Source: Paenibacillus aceris
GTDB lineage: Bacteria > Bacillota > Bacilli > Paenibacillales > NBRC-103111
Reading direction: 5' to 3'
Length of the DNA stretch: 64,000 nucleotides
NCBI RefSeq assembly: GCF_017874035.1
Contig: NZ_JAGGKV010000017.1
Location: forward strand, 87,329-151,328
The notes below the pieces were generated by a model, which was given only the letters and a program-made list of their open reading frames with translations, ran no database searches and was not told where the DNA came from. Position 1 is the stretch's first letter, and the number at the start of each line of letters is the position of its first letter. Position numbers and translations under genes: made by a program. Shown here one piece after another: positions 8,190-16,026 of the stretch.

Positions 8190-8696
8190 ATGTCTGAAAC
8201 TTCAAATGCCTTTCAGTTAGTCATTACACGCACGTTTAACGCTCCCCGCGAGCTTGTCTTCAAATGTTGGACGGAGCCTGAGCATCTGCTAAACTGGTGG
8301 GGACCGACAGGAATGAATTTGGAAGTAGCCTCCCTGGATCTTCGTCCTGGCGGCGTGTTCCATTACAGCATGAAGTCTCCTGAAGGGTTCCAAATGTGGG
8401 GGAAATTTGTTTATGGCGAAATTACGCCTCCGGAAAAACTTGTTTTCACAAACTCGTTCTCCGATGAGGAAGCCAATACGGTACGTGCCCCATTCAGCCC
8501 TGTTTTCCCGCTTGAAATTATGAATGTCCTAACGTTCGAAGAGCAGGATGGCAAAACGCTTCTTACGATGCGCGGAGGCCCTGTGAACCCTACCGAAGAA
8601 GAAGCTGCATTCTTCGCTTCCATGGCAGAGAACATGCAGCAAGGATTTGGCGGAACGTTCGGTCAACTCGAAGAATACTTGGCGAAACTTGCCTAA
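8190..8696 (+). CDS. SRPBCC (AHSA1-like) domain protein
   Basis: A 168-residue START-like hydrophobic-cavity protein of the AHSA1/YndB/CalC type. It opens with FQLVITRTFNAPRELVFKCW, followed by WTEPEHLLNWWGP, and closes with an amphipathic C-terminal helix (MQQGFGGTFGQLEEYL). The ATG at 8190 has TGGAGG nine bases upstream, so the longer frame from 8118 is rejected. It follows the ArsR gene after 108 bases and the two are probably one operon. Family members bind small hydrophobic ligands or act as stress-related co-chaperone-like proteins. The ligand is unknown. Confidence 0.88.
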   Translation: MSETSNAFQLVITRTFNAPRELVFKCWTEPEHLLNWWGPTGMNLEVASLDLRPGGVFHYSMKSPEGFQMWGKFVYGEITPPEKLVFTNSFSDEEANTVRAPFSPVFPLEIMNVLTFEEQDGKTLLTMRGGPVNPTEEEAAFFASMAENMQQGFGGTFGQLEEYLAKLA

Positions 8697-8704
8697 ACCC
8701 TATG

Positions 8705-8732
8705 CACCGGCGCTATCTGCGCCGGTGTTTTT
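8705..8732 (+). terminator. Intrinsic terminator after the AHSA1 gene
   Basis: Perfect CACCGGCGC/GCGCCGGTG hairpin with a TATCT loop and a TTTTTC tail, immediately after the stop codon. Confidence 0.92.
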
Positions 8733-8839
8733 CTTTGGCCAGCCGCCGGACGTAACCAAAAAGGCCTGTTCATCCGAAACATATAGAGAGCCGGACAGGT
8801 TTCGGCAACATTCGACTGAACCTAAAAGGAGACAACCTG

Positions 8840-10294
8840 ATGTTTCGCCATAAAATAATGAAACCCGGAGCCGCTCTCCTGTTGACAGCTGCTCTTTTCG
8901 CAGGGGGTACACCGGCATCCGCGCTCTATTCCCCTTCCGTTAACGCTGTGACTAAGCAGGTGACCGCCCAGGGTAAAGCCTTTAACGTAAGTGTCGTCAC
9001 GATCGACCTGACCGACCCGACACTGGAGCTCGCCCCCGCCTTAGCCGACGGAGGGATTGGGCATGACTCTCCCTTACAGGCCATCGCAGAACGCGAAGGA
9101 GCGGTTGCCGCGATTAACGGCACGTTTTTCAATGCGTATGAGTCCGACTCTACCATCCGTTACCCGAATGGTACGCTGCTGCAAGCTGGCGAGGCTTTGC
9201 ATTCCGGGGAAAACCAGACCTTTTTTCTAAATCGGGATAAAGTTCCTGGCATTCAGTTCGTGGACCTCGACATCGCCGTACGCGTGAGCGAAGGGTCTGG
9301 CACTTACACCATTAATCCCTGGGGGGTTAACAAATATTACGGAGAAGGCAGCACCGACCAGGTCGTCTGGTACACGCCGGATTTTGGCCGCTGGATCGGC
9401 TTCGCGGGCGGTACGAAAGTCGTCATCGAGGGTGGGATCATCACGCGCATCACGAACGATTCCGTGCAGGTTCCTCCAGGCGGCTACGTTCTGTTTGTCG
9501 GTAACAGTGCCAACAACCGGCAGTACGTACTGCCGAATCTGGACGTCGGAGACAGAGTCACGAAAGAGCTCCTGGCCAAAGGCGAAGGAGGCAGCTCTCT
9601 GAACGCCCAGTCGTGGCTGGCAGCGATCGGGGCCGGTCCGAAGCTGGTCACAGGCGGCTCCGTTGATCTCGACGTCAAAAGGGACGGCTTCTCCGACCCG
9701 AAAGTGACGCAATCCTCCGCGGCGCGAAGCTTCATCGGCATCGACGGGTCCGATCGTCTCGTGATGGGAACCGTGCCGAGTGCAACGCTGTCCCAGCTCG
9801 CCGCCATTGCCATCCAGCTTGGGCTGAAGGAAGCCATGAATATGGATGGCGGGTCCAGCTCAGGGCTGTACGCCAACGGCACAATGTTGACTTATCCCGG
9901 CCGCGAGCTGAGCAATGCGCTCCTCGTGCGCAAGCTGGACAAGCCGAAGGTGCAAATCGACATCAATGGGCAGCCTGTATACGACTATAGCGGCTTTATC
10001 GTCAAGGAGACGACCGTTGTTCCGATTCGCCCCTTCATCACTGCGATGAATGCCGGTTTTCAGTGGGATGCCGCAACGCGGACGGCGACCATCACGAATG
10101 CTGGCGTCACCTTGAAACTAAAAGACGGCAGCTCCACCGCTACGGTGAACGGCAAATCCGTCCCCGTACCCGTCCCGCTGCAAATCATGGAGGACAGCCG
10201 CATGTATGTTCCGCTCCGCCTCGTAGCGGAATCGTTAAACAGCAAAGTGGACTGGAACAGCCGCTTGTACCGCGCATCCGTCCGCCTGCCTTAA
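8840..10294 (+). CDS. Secreted phosphodiester glycosidase with copper-amine-oxidase-like stalk domain
   Basis: A 484-residue exported protein. A signal peptide covers the first 28-30 residues (basic start, hydrophobic core, cleavage likely after GTPASA). Residues about 60-350 form a NAGPA-type phosphodiester glycosidase domain. Its hallmarks are VAAINGTFFNAYE, AARSFIGIDGSDRLVMGTV and the end motif EAMNMDGGSSSGLY. The last 130 residues match the copper amine oxidase N-terminal-like domain frequent in Paenibacillus surface proteins (VVPIRPFITAMNAGFQWD, MYVPLRLVAESLNSKVDW). It probably acts on phosphodiester-linked sugars of cell-wall polymers or exopolysaccharide. AAAAGGAGA precedes the ATG. 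It is monocistronic. Confidence 0.88.
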   Translation: MFRHKIMKPGAALLLTAALFAGGTPASALYSPSVNAVTKQVTAQGKAFNVSVVTIDLTDPTLELAPALADGGIGHDSPLQAIAEREGAVAAINGTFFNAYESDSTIRYPNGTLLQAGEALHSGENQTFFLNRDKVPGIQFVDLDIAVRVSEGSGTYTINPWGVNKYYGEGSTDQVVWYTPDFGRWIGFAGGTKVVIEGGIITRITNDSVQVPPGGYVLFVGNSANNRQYVLPNLDVGDRVTKELLAKGEGGSSLNAQSWLAAIGAGPKLVTGGSVDLDVKRDGFSDPKVTQSSAARSFIGIDGSDRLVMGTVPSATLSQLAAIAIQLGLKEAMNMDGGSSSGLYANGTMLTYPGRELSNALLVRKLDKPKVQIDINGQPVYDYSGFIVKETTVVPIRPFITAMNAGFQWDAATRTATITNAGVTLKLKDGSSTATVNGKSVPVPVPLQIMEDSRMYVPLRLVAESLNSKVDWNSRLYRASVRLP

Positions 10295-10675
10295 ATAAAG
10301 ACACAGAATACCACAAGACCTGAGGGAAATGGCCCTCGGGTCTTTTTCGTTATCCGCTACGAATAAATAATGGCATTTCCTATCGTGTATAAGCTTAAAA
10401 GGATATCGCTCCAATGCACCCGGAATATCGGATAAGACACTGCCATCTGAGTTCCGAAGGTCTCCAGAGAAGAGTATAAGGGAATCTAATAATTCATGAA
10501 TGGCAGCTGGATCCGCCAGTCCGTCCGTGAATACAATCGCGGCCGGCAGCTCGCCCGATAGACCGATGCCCAGTTCTCTGATGACAATGTCACTGCTTTC
10601 TCCAAACTGATCGATAATCCGCGCTATATTTTCATGCAGATAGGGAGTTAGCGGTTGAACGCCAGTCGTTGTCAT
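10235..10675 (-). pseudogene. Remnant of a GerA-family spore germination protein N-terminus
   Basis: The first 70 or so residues of this leftward frame match the N-terminal domain of GerA/GerKA-type germinant receptor A subunits: a helix, then SSDIVIRELGIG, then AAIVFTDGLADPAAIHELL. After that the similarity fades. The frame then runs through the terminator and into the 3' end of the neighbouring glycosidase gene before stopping, so it has no natural C-terminus. The other domains of a roughly 500-residue A subunit are absent, as are gerB and gerC partners. A GGGTGATCC ribosome binding site and ATG at 10675 survive. Most likely a truncated gene, though a short expressed fragment is possible. 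Confidence 0.65.
10315..10348 (+). terminator. Intrinsic terminator after the glycosidase gene
   Basis: AGACCTGAGGG/CCCTCGGGTCT hairpin followed by a TTTTT run in the rightward direction only. Confidence 0.9.
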
Positions 10676-10770
10676 AGGATCACCCTGCTTTTGGTTTAGC
10701 TTTTCTTACCATCCCCTTATTCTGGAAGCATTATATACCTAATCAAGTCACATTTTTGCGTACTGATTCA

Positions 10771-10800
10771 TTGAGTTTTTCCTCCCATAACGCTTATAAT
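10771..10800 (+). promoter_or_regulatory. Promoter of the ABC-F gene
   Basis: TTGAGT at 10771-10776 and a perfect TATAAT at 10795-10800 with an 18-base spacer. The start codon lies 37 bases further on, behind AAAGGTG. The short leader leaves no room for an attenuator of the kind found before antibiotic-resistance ABC-F genes. Confidence 0.7.
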
Positions 10801-10837
10801 AAAACGAGAAAAAGTTTAAGAGAAAAGGTGTTATTTC

Positions 10838-12394
10838 ATGAGTATATTAAACGTAGAAAGATTAAGTCACGGCTTTGGAGACCGCGCCATCTTCAACGAC
10901 GTCTCGTTCCGCCTGCTCAAAGGGGAGCACATCGGACTCATCGGTGCAAACGGTGAAGGTAAATCGACCTTTATGAACATTATTACGGGCAAGCTTCAGC
11001 CGGATGACGGAAAGGTTGAATGGTCCAAGCGCATGCGCGTTGGCTACCTGGATCAACACGCTGTGCTAAGCAAAGGCATGACGATCCGCGACGTTCTGAA
11101 GGGAGCTTTTCAATACCTGTTCGACATGGAACAGGAAATGAACGACATGTACGGCCGAATGGGCGACGTGAGCCCGGAAGAGCTTGAACAGATGCTCGAG
11201 GATGTCGGCACGATTCAGGATACTTTGACGAATCAAGACTTTTACATGATCGACGCCAAAATCGAGGAAACCGCTCGCGGGCTGGGGCTTACCGATATCG
11301 GCTTAGAGAAGGATGTCAACGATTTAAGCGGTGGGCAGCGGACGAAAGTATTGCTGGCGAAATTGCTGCTCGAAAAGCCGGACATTTTGCTTCTCGATGA
11401 GCCGACCAACTACTTAGATGAGCAGCACATCGAATGGTTGAAACGTTATCTTCAGGAATACGAGAATGCTTTCATTCTGATTTCCCATGACATTCCGTTC
11501 CTGAACAGTGTCATCAATCTGATTTACCACATGGAAAATCAGGCATTAAACCGCTACGTTGGGGACTACAACCATTTCCAACAAGTCCACGAAATGAAAA
11601 AACAGCAGCTTGAATCTGCTTATAAGCGCCAACAACAGGAAATCTCCGAGCTCAAAGATTTCGTAGCCCGTAACAAAGCGAGCGTTGCGACACGGAACAT
11701 GGCGATGTCCAGACAGAAGAAACTCGACAAAATGGATGTCATCGAGCTGGCAAAGGAGAAACCGAAACCGCAGTTCAATTTCAAAGAAGGCCGTACATCG
11801 GGCAAGCTCATTTTTGAAACGACCGAGCTCGTAATCGGCTACGACTCACCGTTGTCCAGACCTCTGAACCTGCGTATGGAACGCGGACAGAAGATTGCGC
11901 TTGTCGGTGCGAACGGTATCGGGAAAACGACGTTGCTGCGGAGTATTTTAGGGGAAATCACGCCTGTGTCCGGCTCTGTTCAAAAAGGAGATAACCTGCA
12001 AATCGGTTACTTCCAACAAGAAATCAAAGATTCCAACAACAACACTTGTATCGAGGAAGTGTGGAATGAGTTCCCTTCGTTCACACAATTCGAAGTGCGC
12101 GCGGCGTTAGCCAAATGCGGCCTCACCACGAAGCACATTGAGAGCAAAGTTGTTGTACTGAGCGGTGGCGAGAAGGCGAAAGTCCGTCTATGTAAGCTGA
12201 TCAACCGTGAAACGAACCTGCTCGTGCTCGATGAGCCGACCAACCATTTGGATGTGGACGCCAAGGATGAGCTTAAGCGTGCGCTTCAGGCTTACAAAGG
12301 CAGCATTCTGCTCATTTCCCACGAACCGGACTTCTATCGCGACATCGTGACGGAAACCTGGAATTGTGAGTCTTGGACAACCAAGGTGTTCTAG
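10838..12394 (+). CDS. yfmM: ABC-F family ATPase (YfmM-like ribosome-associated protein)
   Basis: A 518-residue soluble protein with two ABC ATPase domains and no membrane segments. The first domain has GANGEGKST, LSGGQ and DEPTNYLD. The second has GANGIGKTT, LSGGE and DEPTNHLD. Between them is a charged helical linker (about residues 240-310) that acts as the P-site tRNA interaction motif in ABC-F proteins. ABC-F proteins bind the ribosomal E site and rescue stalled translation or protect against antibiotics. Length and sequence resemble B. subtilis YfmM as I remember it. The symbol is a family-level assignment. Confidence 0.85.
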   Translation: MSILNVERLSHGFGDRAIFNDVSFRLLKGEHIGLIGANGEGKSTFMNIITGKLQPDDGKVEWSKRMRVGYLDQHAVLSKGMTIRDVLKGAFQYLFDMEQEMNDMYGRMGDVSPEELEQMLEDVGTIQDTLTNQDFYMIDAKIEETARGLGLTDIGLEKDVNDLSGGQRTKVLLAKLLLEKPDILLLDEPTNYLDEQHIEWLKRYLQEYENAFILISHDIPFLNSVINLIYHMENQALNRYVGDYNHFQQVHEMKKQQLESAYKRQQQEISELKDFVARNKASVATRNMAMSRQKKLDKMDVIELAKEKPKPQFNFKEGRTSGKLIFETTELVIGYDSPLSRPLNLRMERGQKIALVGANGIGKTTLLRSILGEITPVSGSVQKGDNLQIGYFQQEIKDSNNNTCIEEVWNEFPSFTQFEVRAALAKCGLTTKHIESKVVVLSGGEKAKVRLCKLINRETNLLVLDEPTNHLDVDAKDELKRALQAYKGSILLISHEPDFYRDIVTETWNCESWTTKVF

Positions 12395-12401
12395 CCAATA
12401 G

Positions 12402-12452
12402 GAAGAGGGCATCTTCAGTAGATGATTCTACTTGAGGATACCCTCTTTTTTT
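12402..12452 (+). terminator. Intrinsic terminator after the ABC-F gene
   Basis: Long hairpin AAGAGGG-ATCTTCAGTAGA/TCTACTTGAGGAT-CCCTCTT with a run of seven or more T. Confidence 0.93.
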
Positions 12453-12495
12453 ATTTACACGAAACGCGCCCCAAATCCACCTTCTCCAATCTCCT

Positions 12496-12981
12496 CTAAC
12501 CATCTCGTCTTTCCCAACGTATGGAAACAACTCCTGTTCGGAAGCTGAACCGAAAAATCCGCTGCCGGTGCCGCCATGCCCCGCCTAGTATCCAGACTTG
12601 CCCATCGTTAAGGAGAATGAGAACGCCTCGAAGCAAACCGCCTCCACGTTGGATCAGCGCCATATGTATCGTGATATACCAACCCCATAAGAGCGGATAC
12701 CCCCGCCTGGACAACCAATTGTGCAGTGTCCCCACCCTCTCTTCGTCACCGTTCAAAGCTATCCGTGTTTTATTGTAAAAGAGAATGGCTGCTTGAAAAT
12801 CAGCCCTTAGGCGGAATTCCGCCTCCGCTCTCCGCGTGATTTTTGCTCCCTCCGTCCGGGCAACCAACAGCATGGCGCTAGTTGCTTTGACATGATACGA
12901 AGTGTATACGGGTGGCATGTGGCCGCGTATTACGGCCTTAAACTCATTCTTCCCCTGATGCTCATGGCGTTCTATTCTCAT
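12496..12981 (-). CDS. Possible hypothetical protein (161 aa), doubtful
   Basis: An open frame of 161 codons in a 600-base interval otherwise without genes. The product would be arginine-rich with an aromatic middle (PLLWGWYITIHM). No convincing ribosome binding site precedes the ATG at 12981, and I recognise no family. Its right end abuts the point where the following response regulator gene loses its beginning, so the segment may be foreign or scrambled sequence that replaced the 5' part of that gene. Treat as low-confidence coding. Confidence 0.3.
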   Translation of the reverse strand: MRIERHEHQGKNEFKAVIRGHMPPVYTSYHVKATSAMLLVARTEGAKITRRAEAEFRLRADFQAAILFYNKTRIALNGDEERVGTLHNWLSRRGYPLLWGWYITIHMALIQRGGGLLRGVLILLNDGQVWILGGAWRHRQRIFRFSFRTGVVSIRWERRDG

Positions 12982-13007
12982 ATCCGTAAACGCGCTTGGG
13001 TTAAGCC

Positions 13008-13454
13008 TTGCCTAACCCTGAAGCATTCACAGTAGGTGCTGACGACTATTTATGTAAGCCCTTTAGTATGCATGAGATGAAGGCCCGCATCCAAGCACTT
13101 TTGCGCCGGTTTAAACAGGTCCTTCCACCCGAAGAGCAGATTATCCAGCAGGCTGTTACGGTACCGCCGATGGATTTGAACATTAATTTGGAAAAAAGAA
13201 CGCTCTATGTGCGAGGCGAATCCGTCGACATGACATTCTCCGAATTCGAGCTCATACGGCTGCTGTACGAACACCCCGAACGCGTCTATCGCCGGGAAGA
13301 CCTGATTAACGCTTTGCGCGGCTTTGACTCCTATGTCAACGATCGCGCCATCGATGTACATATCACGAATTTACGAAGGAAAATTGAAGCCAACCCCAAA
13401 GAACCAAAATACATAAAAACCGTCTGGGGCGTAGGCTATAAATTTGTTTTATAA
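13008..13454 (+). pseudogene. 5'-truncated OmpR/PhoB family response regulator
   Basis: The frame begins abruptly at the last strand and helix of a receiver domain (GADDYLCKPFSMHEMKARIQALLRR, here residues 10-34). A complete OmpR-type winged helix follows (MTFSEFELIRLLYEHPERVYRREDL, then HITNLRRKIE and IKTVWGVGYKF). About 95 residues, including the phosphorylated aspartate, are missing and not found upstream in any frame. A TTG could start translation at 13008 but lacks a ribosome binding site. No histidine kinase gene is adjacent. A DNA-binding-only fragment could still be active, but a broken gene is more likely. Confidence 0.8.
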
Positions 13455-13458
13455 GACG

Positions 13459-13490
13459 AGACCTGATCCATTAGCGGATCAGGTCTTTTT
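13459..13490 (+). terminator. Intrinsic terminator after the truncated regulator
   Basis: AGACCTGATCC/GGATCAGGTCT hairpin with an ATTAGC loop and a T5 tail. Confidence 0.92.
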
Positions 13491-13593
13491 GGATATGGAG
13501 AGCTCCTGTAACGCCTTTCTTTGTCGTAAAACCAAGCAATTTGTTGAAACAGTTGCTTAATCATATCTCGTCCTAAAATTTAACAAAAATTGG

Positions 13594-13623
13594 TTGACAT
13601 AGAAATCAATAATCATTTATTAT
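13594..13623 (+). promoter_or_regulatory. Putative promoter upstream of the Ppx/GppA-like gene
   Basis: TTGACA at 13594-13599 and TATTAT at 13618-13623, 18 bases apart. It implies a 5' leader of about 110 bases before the ATG at 13742. No riboswitch fold was recognised in that leader. Confidence 0.55.
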
Positions 13624-13741
13624 TGGACTTCTGAAGCCTTTATTTACAAGAAAAAGTCGGTTATACATCATATGGCAGCTAACTAAACATGGATTCACAA
13701 GTGCGATAACCATTACTTAAGGGACAAACAGGTGAACTCTT

Positions 13742-14572
13742 ATGAATAGTGATAAACTAATTTTGGATTTGGGCAGTCACAGTGCCAAAGTGTTCAAGAA
13801 ATCAGACATCGGCATCGAAGAAGTGGACGTTCTCATATGGGAGCTTTTGGAGAGCGAGATCTGCCTTCCGTCAATAGAAGATAAGATTAAGACCTTACTG
13901 TCTGCACAGGGGCCTTTACTCGATGGGTCCTCCCAAGGAACCGTGGAAGCCATCGGAACGGAAGCGATGCGAAGATCTCCCCTCCTCTCTGAGCATATGA
14001 AAGAAATATGCAATAATTTGCGGATTGCCTATCGGACCATCAGCCAGAAAGAGGAAGCCGAGCTTCTGCGGAAAGCCATTAGCCAATCAGATATCCCCAG
14101 CCATCTTGATGTCATCAATGCTGGAAACAGCAGCATTCAAATTATTACGAAGGAGTGTGAAGCTCCTTATCTCATTCCGTTTGGGATTGCCGATTTGAAT
14201 CAGGAATTCCATTTGCTTAAGCCGCCGCATCAAAGGCAGATCACAACCTGCATCAAATGGCTTTCCTCCCGCTTACCCGCGTCATTGGGGCAGTTTGCTT
14301 TCACCGGCGGTGAGAAGACGTATCTGCGTCACTTCCAGATTGAGCTTGATCAGGATCTCTACTGCTCAAGAAGCGACTTCACACTGCTCGCCAGACAACT
14401 GGCTCTGCTAGATCTTCCTGCTCTAGAAGCTAACTCCCCCCTTGATCCCAAGTGGATGCGCAGTGCGATTGCCTCGAACTGTGTTGTCCTCGCCGGCCTG
14501 ATTAAATCAGGCACCAACAAATTTATGCCCTCTGACCTGAATATCGCCCATGGCTTTATGAATCAATTATAA
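13742..14572 (+). CDS. Short Ppx/GppA phosphatase-like protein
   Basis: A 276-residue ASKHA-fold protein resembling exopolyphosphatase/guanosine pentaphosphatase. Visible family segments are LILDLGSHSAKVF (phosphate-1-like loop), GTVEAIGTEAMRRSP, TISQKEEAELLRKAI, LDVINAGNSSIQII (phosphate-2-like) and FAFTGGEKTYL. Standard Ppx/GppA proteins are about 300-510 residues with an EAxxR motif and DIGGGS. Here the DIGGGS position reads NAGNSS, so the catalytic site is altered and polyphosphatase activity is doubtful. CAGGTGA precedes the ATG. It is a single gene bounded by terminators. Confidence 0.7.
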   Translation: MNSDKLILDLGSHSAKVFKKSDIGIEEVDVLIWELLESEICLPSIEDKIKTLLSAQGPLLDGSSQGTVEAIGTEAMRRSPLLSEHMKEICNNLRIAYRTISQKEEAELLRKAISQSDIPSHLDVINAGNSSIQIITKECEAPYLIPFGIADLNQEFHLLKPPHQRQITTCIKWLSSRLPASLGQFAFTGGEKTYLRHFQIELDQDLYCSRSDFTLLARQLALLDLPALEANSPLDPKWMRSAIASNCVVLAGLIKSGTNKFMPSDLNIAHGFMNQL

Positions 14573-14588
14573 CCTTAATCCTCGGAAC

Positions 14589-14613
14589 AAAAGGGTGCCC
14601 CAGGCACCCTTTT
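14589..14613 (+). terminator. Intrinsic terminator after the Ppx/GppA-like gene
   Basis: AAAAGGGTGCC-CCA-GGCACCCTTTT, a perfect 10-base stem with a 3-base loop. Confidence 0.88.
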
Positions 14614-14725
14614 GACCAAATCTTAGTGTAAATTTGATGTTATCAAAACCCACCTGTTCATACCGTATTATATAATACAGTGAATATTAGTTGTAATTAC
14701 ATCTATGATAGGTGGGTCCTTACAT

Positions 14726-15718
14726 ATGGCACAAACTATGAAAGCCGCGATGATCAAAACATACAGCGGGGTTTCCGGCATTGAAATCGGTGAGACGCCG
14801 ATTCCCGACATATCCAGCGGCGAAGTGCTCATCAAGGTTCATGCGGCCTCCATTAATCCCGCGGACTTATTATTTCTTTCCGGCCATTACGGCGTTAAAC
14901 GGGCATTGCCGTCGGTCGGCGGAATGGAAGGGTGCGGAACGGTTATTGCAACAGGCAATAGCCTTGTAGCCCGTATGCTAAAAGGAAAACGCGTAGCCTT
15001 CGTATCCGAGGTTTACGGTTCCTGGTCGGAGTATGCGAAAGCCAGCGCGATGACGTGCATGGTTCTGCCTGACCACGTTTCGGATGAGCAGGGTGCCGTC
15101 TTCTTCGTCAATCCGGCAAGTGCCATGGCTATGGTGAAGATTGCCAAGCAGCACAAATCCAAAGCGATCGTGCAGACGGCCGGAGCCAGCGCTTTGGGCA
15201 GAATCCTGGTGAAGCTAGCCAAAGAAGAGGGCATTCCAGTCATTAGCGTTGTCCGCAAAGAGGAGCATGCCCAGCTTCTTAGAGAAATAGGCGGACAGCA
15301 TATCGTTAACAGCAGCTCCCCTGCCTTCGAAGATGAACTTAAGCATAAGGCTCACGACCTTGGCGCTGCCGTCTGCTTCGATGCCGTAGGCGGGGACTTG
15401 ACAGGCACCGTGCTTTCGGCGCTGCCCGACGGCTCCACGCTGTTTCAATACGGCCTTCTGGGAGGAAACACGACAACGATCAACGCAGATGATCTTGTTT
15501 TCCGCCGGAAGCGGATCACAGGCTTCTGGGCGTCCGATTGGGTGAAGACACAATCCATCTTTGAGCTGCTGTCGCTGCAGGGCTCGATGAAAAAGTCGGT
15601 CGGATCACAGATCCAGACCGAGATCAGTCAAACATTCTCGCTTTCTCAAACCGCAGACGCGATCAAGCAGTACACGGCCAACATGAGCTCAGGCAAAGTG
15701 CTGCTGCTGCCTGTATAG
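14726..15718 (+). CDS. MDR family zinc-free NAD(P)H quinone/alkene oxidoreductase-like protein
   Basis: About 330 residues of medium-chain dehydrogenase/reductase fold. The GroES-like N-terminal half contains EVLIKVHAASINPADLLFLSG. The Rossmann half contains VQTAGASALGRILVKLAKEEG. The zinc-ligand cysteines of classical alcohol dehydrogenases are missing, pointing to the quinone oxidoreductase or enoyl reductase branch. The ATG at 14726 sits nine bases after GGTGGG, so the frame from 14705 is shortened by seven codons. It is monocistronic with its own terminator. The substrate is unknown. Confidence 0.85.
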   Translation: MAQTMKAAMIKTYSGVSGIEIGETPIPDISSGEVLIKVHAASINPADLLFLSGHYGVKRALPSVGGMEGCGTVIATGNSLVARMLKGKRVAFVSEVYGSWSEYAKASAMTCMVLPDHVSDEQGAVFFVNPASAMAMVKIAKQHKSKAIVQTAGASALGRILVKLAKEEGIPVISVVRKEEHAQLLREIGGQHIVNSSSPAFEDELKHKAHDLGAAVCFDAVGGDLTGTVLSALPDGSTLFQYGLLGGNTTTINADDLVFRRKRITGFWASDWVKTQSIFELLSLQGSMKKSVGSQIQTEISQTFSLSQTADAIKQYTANMSSGKVLLLPV

Positions 15719-15730
15719 CTGAAAAAGGAA

Positions 15731-15782
15731 AAGGACTGTCCCAAAGTAGAACAAACTACTTTAAGGACAGTCTCTTTTTATT
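15731..15782 (+). terminator. Intrinsic terminator after the MDR oxidoreductase gene
   Basis: GGACTGTCC-AAAGTAG/CTACTTT-AAGGACAGTC long hairpin followed by TCTTTTT. Confidence 0.92.
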
Positions 15783-15785
15783 GGA

Positions 15786-15999
15786 GATATGGGCCTGTAC
15801 ACTCATTCCCAAAGCTTATAGGAACTACTGTGCATTATTTGGAACAAATCGGCTAATTTCACAGGCCGAAGGGAACTACAGGGACTTATTTGTCACGAAA
15901 TCTCATATTTTCAGGGAAAATGCGGGAAAAGCGGATCGCAGTTCCCTCAAATGGGAAACAGTGTCGATTGGCAGCCAAATAGAGGATCATGGTTCCCAT
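15786..15999. repeat. Intergenic repeat cluster B (GGGAACTACAGG family)
   Basis: Five copies or fragments of the element seen at 7164. An inverted degenerate copy lies at 15786-15810, forward copies at 15820-15840 and 15869-15891, and inverted copies at 15931-15946 and 15977-15999. The cluster lies between the terminator of a rightward gene and the convergent RNase J stop codon. A 179-codon frame that crosses it is not regarded as a gene. Confidence 0.78.
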
Positions 16000-16026
16000 G
16001 CAGGGGAGGAAAGCCTGTCCTTCCTG

